From assembly GCA_028711825.1 (NCBI GenBank), contig JAQTRM010000032.1, forward strand, positions 1 to 11,301: a stretch of DNA of 11,301 nucleotides, given 5' to 3'. This document shows, piece after piece, positions 6,648-11,301 of this stretch. Under the pieces are notes generated by a model. It searched no databases and had not been told where the DNA came from. It worked only from the letters and a program-made list of their open reading frames with translations. The translations under genes were made by a program, and so were the position numbers. The first letter of the stretch is position 1; every line of letters begins with the position of its first letter. Source of the DNA: Candidatus Omnitrophota bacterium (GTDB taxonomy: Bacteria; Omnitrophota; Gorgyraeia; Gygaellales; Profunditerraquicolaceae).

Positions 6648-6676
6648 ACGGTAAGCAGGACGGAGATTAAACGAAG

Positions 6677-7858
6677 ATGCTTAAGATATCGGTGCCGACA
6701 AATTGGCGGAAAGATCTGGTGCCCTTGGCAGGCCGGGAGCAAGTGGATGAATTTTACGGCAAGCTGGCGCAGGATTTTATTGGAGGGGGGAGGCCCGCAT
6801 ATAGCATTTCCCAAATTTCCCGCAAAGGCGCAGTTTCGCATATCCGGGATGTCAGGAGTTCCGGCTGCACCTTTAATTATCTCCTGAACGCCACCTGTCT
6901 CAATAATATGGAATTGACCCGCCGGGGGCAGAAAGAGATCTGTTTGCTGCTTGATTGGTTGGAAAGTATGGGGGTGGAAAGGTGTACCGTGGCGGTGCCT
7001 TATCTCCTGGAACTGATCAAGAAAAGATACCCCCGGTTCAAGGTGTATGTTTCCACTAGCTCGCGGGTAGACAGCCTGGAGCGGGCCAGGAGATGGGAAG
7101 GGTTGGGCGCCGACGGGATAATCCTGGATTCGGTGAGCGTGAACCGTAATTTCGGTCTGTTGCGGCAATTAAGAAGCCAGCTTAAGTGTGAGATGGTATT
7201 GATCGCCAATGTTAACTGTATCTATGCCTGTCCTTTTAAAAATTACCATTGCACCGCGATCTCCCACGCCTCGCAGTCCGCTTCCGCCTCACAGGGTTTT
7301 TTTATGGATTATTCTTCTTTGATGTGCGGCTACCTGAGGGTTAAATATCCGGAAAACTTTATTCGAGCCGATTGGATCCGGCCGGAGGACGTCGTATTGT
7401 ATGAAGACCTGGGGATTGACCGTATTAAGCTGGTGGACCGGACGATGCCTACGGAATTTATCTTTGCGGTCGCCTCTGCCTACATCAATCGGAGGTATGA
7501 CGGAAACCTGCTGGATCTTTTCGCCAACTGCAGGAAGAAGCTTATGTATAATAAGATAGACCTCGCCAGGAAAATAAAATACCTTTTCCATCCTTTTAGG
7601 ATAAATCTTTATCAGGTCTCTAAGCTTAAGGACTTGACCTTCGATATGTTTTACCTGGATAATCGTTCTTTAGACGGTTTTCTGGAATATTTCATGAAAA
7701 ATGATTGCCGCCTGAAGTCCTGCCGGGAATGCGGGTATTGCCGGGAGTTGGCCTCTCGCGTCGTGAAGGTCGACCGCCTCCTGCAGCAGAAGCTTATCGA
7801 GCGCTATGAGCAGTATTTATCCCGGGTTGTTTCCGGGGGAATCTTTAAATATATCTGA
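6677..7858 (+). CDS. U32-family (UbiU/UbiV-like) iron-sulfur protein, paralogue 2
   Basis: At 393 residues it aligns end to end with the preceding U32-like protein, sharing the PTNW start, the FYGKL-type helix, the GGGRP loop, VPYL and VSTSS strands, ANVNC, WIRPED (233-238) and KLVDR (251-255). The C-terminal CX4CX2CX2C set is kept (C344, C349, C352, C355). One core ligand differs: where paralogue 1 has C213 this protein has S213, while C181, C185 and C217 remain. An extra cysteine, C192, lies in the loop after C185 and could replace it. HASQ at 197-200 looks closer to the usual family sequence than the matching loop of paralogue 1. The pair may act as a heterodimer, as UbiU and UbiV do. The gap to the upstream gene is 29 bases, with GGAG at 6662-6665. 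The next gene starts 14 bases after the stop. Confidence 0.8.
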   Translation: MLKISVPTNWRKDLVPLAGREQVDEFYGKLAQDFIGGGRPAYSISQISRKGAVSHIRDVRSSGCTFNYLLNATCLNNMELTRRGQKEICLLLDWLESMGVERCTVAVPYLLELIKKRYPRFKVYVSTSSRVDSLERARRWEGLGADGIILDSVSVNRNFGLLRQLRSQLKCEMVLIANVNCIYACPFKNYHCTAISHASQSASASQGFFMDYSSLMCGYLRVKYPENFIRADWIRPEDVVLYEDLGIDRIKLVDRTMPTEFIFAVASAYINRRYDGNLLDLFANCRKKLMYNKIDLARKIKYLFHPFRINLYQVSKLKDLTFDMFYLDNRSLDGFLEYFMKNDCRLKSCRECGYCRELASRVVKVDRLLQQKLIERYEQYLSRVVSGGIFKYI

Positions 7859-7872
7859 AAATCTTTTATAAA

Positions 7873-9363
7873 ATGCGCATCCTCTTAATCAACCCCAGTT
7901 CAGAGCTGAATATTGAGGCTGGAAAATACCGCAGGTTTGTTTCCCCTCTGCCGCCATCGGGGTTGGCTTATATCGGGGCGGTGCTGGAAGCCGGTGGTTT
8001 TGAGGTCTTTATTGAGGATCAATTCGCCAGCCAGATCAGTAACCAGCAACTTCTGGAAAAGGTGAAAGCGATAGCCCCGCAAGTTGTAGGTTTTTCCTGC
8101 CTTACTACCGCGATGAACAACGTCGGCTTCCTGGTCGGCCAGATCAGGAAGCGGCATAAGGATGTTAAAATCATCCTTGGTAATATCCATCCTACTTTAT
8201 TTGCCCGCGAGGTTCTTGAGCGCGCGGGTGCTGATATCGCGGTCCGGGGAGAAGGGGAATACAGCATGCTGGAGACGGCATGCGCCTTAAGGGACGGGAA
8301 ACCCCTGGAAGGGATACGGGGGATAAGTTTTAAAAAAGCCGGCGAGGTAGTCCAGAATCCCGACCGTGAATTGATCCGGGATTTAAAGGTGCTGCCGTAT
8401 CCGGCATGGCATCTTTTCGATTTAAGCCTGTATATGAATTTTACGGTGATCGGGGTTTATAACCAGACCATCTTGCCGGTCCAGGCTTCCCGCGGCTGCC
8501 CTTATCGTTGCTATTTTTGTTCCCAGGACAAAGTCTATCCCGTGACGCGTTACCGGCAGGTAAAAGACGTGGTGGATGAGATTGAATTCCTCGCGGATAA
8601 GTTCGGGGTGAGGAATTTCGGTTTTAACGACGCGTATTTTCCCTTTTCGGTTAAGCATGGCATGGAGTTTTGCGAAGAGCTGATGCGCCGCGGTTTGCAT
8701 AAGAAGATGAAATGGATTACGGAGACCCGGGTCGATAAGGTTAGCCTGGAACTGCTGGTGAAGATGAAAGAGGCGGGCTTAAGACTGATTCTTTACGGGT
8801 TTGAGTCCGGGAACCAAAGGATCCTGGACCTTATCAATAAGGCCGCTACCCTGGAGCAGGCCAGGGAGGCGGCGGCAATGACCAAGAAAGCGGGGATTTT
8901 TATTTCCGGGCTTTTTATCCTGGGGCTGCCGGGGGAAACCCGACAGACCTGTCTGGATACCATTCGTTTCGCCAAGGAGATTGATCCGGAGATCGCCAAG
9001 TTTAATATCGCCGTCCCTTTTCCCGGTTCAAGATTTTTTGAAGACCAGAAAGAAAAGCTCGGGGGTTCCGCCGAATACCGGAAGTTTTCCAGCTGGTATG
9101 ATTTTTATTCGGCCAAAGGCAATCTTATTTACAGCCCGGATTCCATCGGGAGCGAGGAATTGCGCAATTTGCAGAGGAAGGCAATGTTTGAATTTTATTT
9201 GAGGCCGGCTAAAGTCTGGAGGCATTTAACCGGAGGGATATTTCCTTTACGCGATCTGCTATATGGGTTTTATGTTTTGATGGATAATTATTCAAGGTTT
9301 ATTCTTGACCGGCTGGCATACGGTTTCCGGGGCGCGCCCCGTTTTTTTTCCAGGAGAAGATGA
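7873..9363 (+). CDS. B12-binding radical SAM protein with canonical CX3CX2C motif
   Basis: The 496-residue protein has a typical cobalamin-binding N-terminal domain: MRILLINP start, PPSGLAYIGAVL at 27-38, GNIHPT at 103-108 in the place of the usual GGxHPT, and GEGE at 126-129. The radical SAM barrel follows, with C209, C213 and C216 (RGCPYRCYFC), GFES at 309-312 and GLPGE near 354-358. The tail has the FYLRP motif also found in the other two radical SAM proteins of the window. It differs from those two in the cluster spacing and lacks their N-terminal WSGA segment, so it probably catalyses a different step. The gap to the upstream U32-like gene is only 14 bases and no ribosome site is visible in it; translation probably depends on coupling. 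The last four bases overlap the next start (ATGA). The substrate cannot be assigned. Confidence 0.88.
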   Translation: MRILLINPSSELNIEAGKYRRFVSPLPPSGLAYIGAVLEAGGFEVFIEDQFASQISNQQLLEKVKAIAPQVVGFSCLTTAMNNVGFLVGQIRKRHKDVKIILGNIHPTLFAREVLERAGADIAVRGEGEYSMLETACALRDGKPLEGIRGISFKKAGEVVQNPDRELIRDLKVLPYPAWHLFDLSLYMNFTVIGVYNQTILPVQASRGCPYRCYFCSQDKVYPVTRYRQVKDVVDEIEFLADKFGVRNFGFNDAYFPFSVKHGMEFCEELMRRGLHKKMKWITETRVDKVSLELLVKMKEAGLRLILYGFESGNQRILDLINKAATLEQAREAAAMTKKAGIFISGLFILGLPGETRQTCLDTIRFAKEIDPEIAKFNIAVPFPGSRFFEDQKEKLGGSAEYRKFSSWYDFYSAKGNLIYSPDSIGSEELRNLQRKAMFEFYLRPAKVWRHLTGGIFPLRDLLYGFYVLMDNYSRFILDRLAYGFRGAPRFFSRRR

Positions 9364-10787
9364 AAACAAAAAACATTGTTTTGCTGGACCCTTTAACTTA
9401 TTTGAGAGGTTCGCCCGGCCACTACCATTTTGTCAGAGACTGGTCGGGGGCCAGGCTTCCGGCGGATGTCTGCCTTGCTCCCCTGGATCTTATCTGTGTG
9501 GCTGCTTATTTGCGCAAGCACGGGCATAAGGTGAAGATAATCGAGGCGAGTATTAAACATATCCACCATCCGGCATTGGTGGAGATGGTTAAAATAGAAA
9601 ATCCGGATTTTGTCCTGATTCCCTCGGTAAGTTTCGGCATCGAAAGCGACAAGCTTCTTTCTTCGCTGATCCGGGCGTCCCTGCCGGATACTAGAGTGAT
9701 TTTTTCCGGGGCCCTGGTTACTTATGACCCCGGGGGTGTCTTGTTCGACGGGAGCGCGGATTTTGCGATCCTGGGTGAATTGGAAATTCCGCTTTTGAAT
9801 ATCCTGGAGGGAAATTACGGGGATAACGTGGCTTTCCTGGACGGTAAAAGGAACCTCGTGAAAGGAGAGAGAAGGCTGCTTGACCTTAAGGAGCTTCCTT
9901 TGCCGGCAAGGGATCTTATCGATAACCGGGCTTACAATTACGCCATTTTTAACAGAAGGAATCCCATTACCGCGATGGCCTTGAGCCGGGGCTGTCCCCA
10001 TAGCAAATGCGAGTTTTGTCACACCAACCTTTATACGTTGGGACGGATAAGGTTTAGGGATCTTGAAGCGGTCGCCGAAGAGTTCCGGGAGATAGCGTTT
10101 AAATATAAGATCGGGGAGATTTTTTTCCGGGACCAGGCTTTTACCGCTGACCGGGAGTTTGTCTTTAAGGTATGCGAGTTTCTTATCTCAAACCGGATCG
10201 GTATCTCCTGGCGGGCGGAAACCCGGGTGGACCTGGTGGATAAGGAGATGCTGCGGATGATGCGCCGGGCGGGCTGTTACCAGCTTTCCTTCGGTTTTGA
10301 AAGCTGTTCACAGAAATCCCTGGATTTTAATAATAAGGGTATTAGCCTGGAGCAATCTAAGGAGGCATCGCGGATAGCCAGGCAGGCGGGGATTGAGGTT
10401 GTGGGGTTATTCTTATACGGGATGCCCGGGGATACCAGGGAAACCATGGGAAGGCTGATGAATTTTGCCCTGGATCTTAAAGTGGACTACGCGAATTTTG
10501 AGGCGATATATTTCATGCCGGGCTCCCCGGTTTATGAGAAGATGCTTAAAAGCGGGCAGGTGGAATTCTTTCCAAGGCAGCTTTTAAAAAAATATGTCAA
10601 GCGGGCTTACGCGGGATTTTACCTGCGGCCGGCGTTTATATATAAAAACTTAATAAAGATGTTTAAGAACGGTTCTTTTCTCCGGGCGGGGGTAACCCTG
10701 AAGGTCCTGCGCGGGGCGTTTTCTTTCTTTTTGAGCCTGGGATTTTCCCCTTTCGGGATGTTCAGTAAAAAGAAAAGATCGGAATGA
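9360..10787 (+). CDS. B12-binding-type radical SAM protein with CX4CX2C cluster motif (paralogue 2)
   Basis: This 475-residue protein is a full-length paralogue of the one at 3949-5304. Shared markers are the LDPL start, the WSGA motif at 28-31, PLDL at 41-44, HGHKV at 54-58, the IFSGA and LGELE strands of the cobalamin-type domain, and PARDLIDN at 182-189. The cluster cysteines C212, C217 and C220 have the same CX4CX2C spacing, in a CPH-K-C context. GFES is at 312-315, and the tail carries FYLRP. It extends past paralogue 1 with a hydrophobic, then basic, C terminus that may touch the membrane. The start is well supported by alignment and by AGGAG three to four bases upstream; it overlaps the previous stop as ATGA. 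Retention of both copies around the U32 pair suggests two related steps or two related substrates. Confidence 0.87.
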   Translation: MKTKNIVLLDPLTYLRGSPGHYHFVRDWSGARLPADVCLAPLDLICVAAYLRKHGHKVKIIEASIKHIHHPALVEMVKIENPDFVLIPSVSFGIESDKLLSSLIRASLPDTRVIFSGALVTYDPGGVLFDGSADFAILGELEIPLLNILEGNYGDNVAFLDGKRNLVKGERRLLDLKELPLPARDLIDNRAYNYAIFNRRNPITAMALSRGCPHSKCEFCHTNLYTLGRIRFRDLEAVAEEFREIAFKYKIGEIFFRDQAFTADREFVFKVCEFLISNRIGISWRAETRVDLVDKEMLRMMRRAGCYQLSFGFESCSQKSLDFNNKGISLEQSKEASRIARQAGIEVVGLFLYGMPGDTRETMGRLMNFALDLKVDYANFEAIYFMPGSPVYEKMLKSGQVEFFPRQLLKKYVKRAYAGFYLRPAFIYKNLIKMFKNGSFLRAGVTLKVLRGAFSFFLSLGFSPFGMFSKKKRSE

Positions 10788-10798
10788 GGAGCGCGGAG

Positions 10799-11301
10799 AT
10801 GTTTGTTAAAAAAATTATTTTTTCTCTGGCGGCGGCGGTTTTCGGCGTTTTTATAATTTTCGGTATTCTGGAGGTCGCCGCGCGTTTTATCTGGAAGTAT
10901 AATGTTTCGCTGCGCGAGGTGACGCGCAAAGCGGAGGACCCCAGGATAATGTTTGAAATGGCTCCCGGGACGGAAACCGTCTTTACCGGTCAGCATGTAA
11001 AGATCCGTCCGACTACCATCAAAATTTCTTCGCAGGGGATAAGAGACCGGGCATATCCTCTGGAAAAGCCGAAAGGGGTATACCGGATTGTTATCCTGGG
11101 CGATTCGGTTTCTTTCGGCTGGGGAGTGGAATTGGATGAAACTTTTCCCAAGCTTCTGGAATTTTTTCTTAATGAACGGGAACCCGGAAAGTATGAGGTG
11201 ATCAATTTTTCGGTCCCGGGATATAATTTCTCCCAGGAGGTGGCGACCCTGGAAACAAAATGCCTTGCTTATCATCCCGACCTGGTCATTTTTTCTGTCT
11301 G
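10799..11301 (+). CDS. Membrane-anchored SGNH/GDSL hydrolase, 5' part only (runs off the window)
   Basis: The visible 167 residues begin with a basic tip and one hydrophobic segment (about 5-24), a signal anchor that would place the rest outside the membrane. GIRDRAYP near 80-87 and then GDS at 101-103, with S103 as the expected nucleophile, are block I of the SGNH family. NFSVPGYN near 136-143 supplies the block II glycine and HPDLVIFSV (159-167) the following strand. The asparagine and aspartate-histidine blocks lie beyond the window end. Family members act as acyl-ester hydrolases or O-acyl transferases on cell-surface polysaccharides and lipids. I chose the ATG at 10799 because GAGGAG at 10786-10791 sits seven bases before it; an in-frame ATG at 10784 overlaps the previous stop and is the alternative. 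It is the last visible gene of the run. Confidence 0.85.
   Translation, partial: MFVKKIIFSLAAAVFGVFIIFGILEVAARFIWKYNVSLREVTRKAEDPRIMFEMAPGTETVFTGQHVKIRPTTIKISSQGIRDRAYPLEKPKGVYRIVILGDSVSFGWGVELDETFPKLLEFFLNEREPGKYEVINFSVPGYNFSQEVATLETKCLAYHPDLVIFSV

Noticed and set aside
6644..7168. Minus-strand open frame of 174 codons.
   Set aside because: It is the shadow of the second U32-like gene; its composition is proline/glutamine rich and without motifs.
5454..7858. Reading the two U32 proteins as proteases.
   Set aside because: Characterised UbiU/UbiV, RlhA and TrhP act in hydroxylation, and the conserved residues here are cluster cysteines, not a protease active site.
9393..10022. Minus-strand open frame of 209 codons.
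   Set aside because: It lies entirely opposite the second CX4CX2C radical SAM gene, whose motifs are unmistakable.
10619..11275. Minus-strand open frame of 218 codons.
   Set aside because: It runs opposite the end of a radical SAM gene and the SGNH hydrolase, and its product has no domain-like features.
1..11301. CRISPR array, tRNA or rRNA genes.
   Set aside because: No regularly spaced repeat series and no cloverleaf or rRNA-like sequence was seen on either strand.

Overview
This window looks like chromosomal DNA from an anaerobic, probably uncultivated bacterium. Base composition is balanced by eye, genes are tightly packed, and all confident genes lie on the + strand. Three radical SAM proteins of the B12-binding type and two U32-type iron-sulfur proteins argue for anaerobic metabolism. 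Gene style resembles Omnitrophota or related candidate phyla, but that placement is a weak guess.

Layout. Positions 1-812 hold no convincing gene. They contain a perfect palindrome, several hairpins, two copies of a 48/49-bp repeat and a promoter-like sequence near 346-374. Positions 813-3811 encode two multi-membrane GT-C glycosyltransferases joined by an ATGA overlap. Positions 3812-3948 are a strongly structured intergenic stretch, either an RNA leader or the relic of a mobile-element end. Positions 3949-5304 encode a radical SAM protein with an unusual CX4CX2C cluster motif, followed by a likely terminator. A second promoter-like sequence (5356-5384) matches the first one and precedes a close-packed run: two U32-like paralogues (5454-6647 and 6677-7858), a radical SAM protein with the usual CX3CX2C motif (7873-9363), a second CX4CX2C radical SAM protein paralogous to the first (9360-10787), and the start of a membrane-anchored SGNH/GDSL hydrolase (10799 to beyond the window).

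Working together (inference). Characterised U32 relatives (UbiU/UbiV, RlhA, TrhP) perform oxygen-independent hydroxylation, and B12-type radical SAM enzymes often methylate or rearrange unreactive carbons. GT-C enzymes move sugars from polyprenyl-phosphate carriers, and SGNH enzymes add or remove acyl groups. The set fits a pathway that builds and decorates a membrane lipid or cell-surface glycan under anaerobic conditions. No substrate can be read from the sequence. The core unit is radical SAM - U32 - U32 - radical SAM - radical SAM, with duplicated members of both families, and is the best candidate here for an undescribed system.
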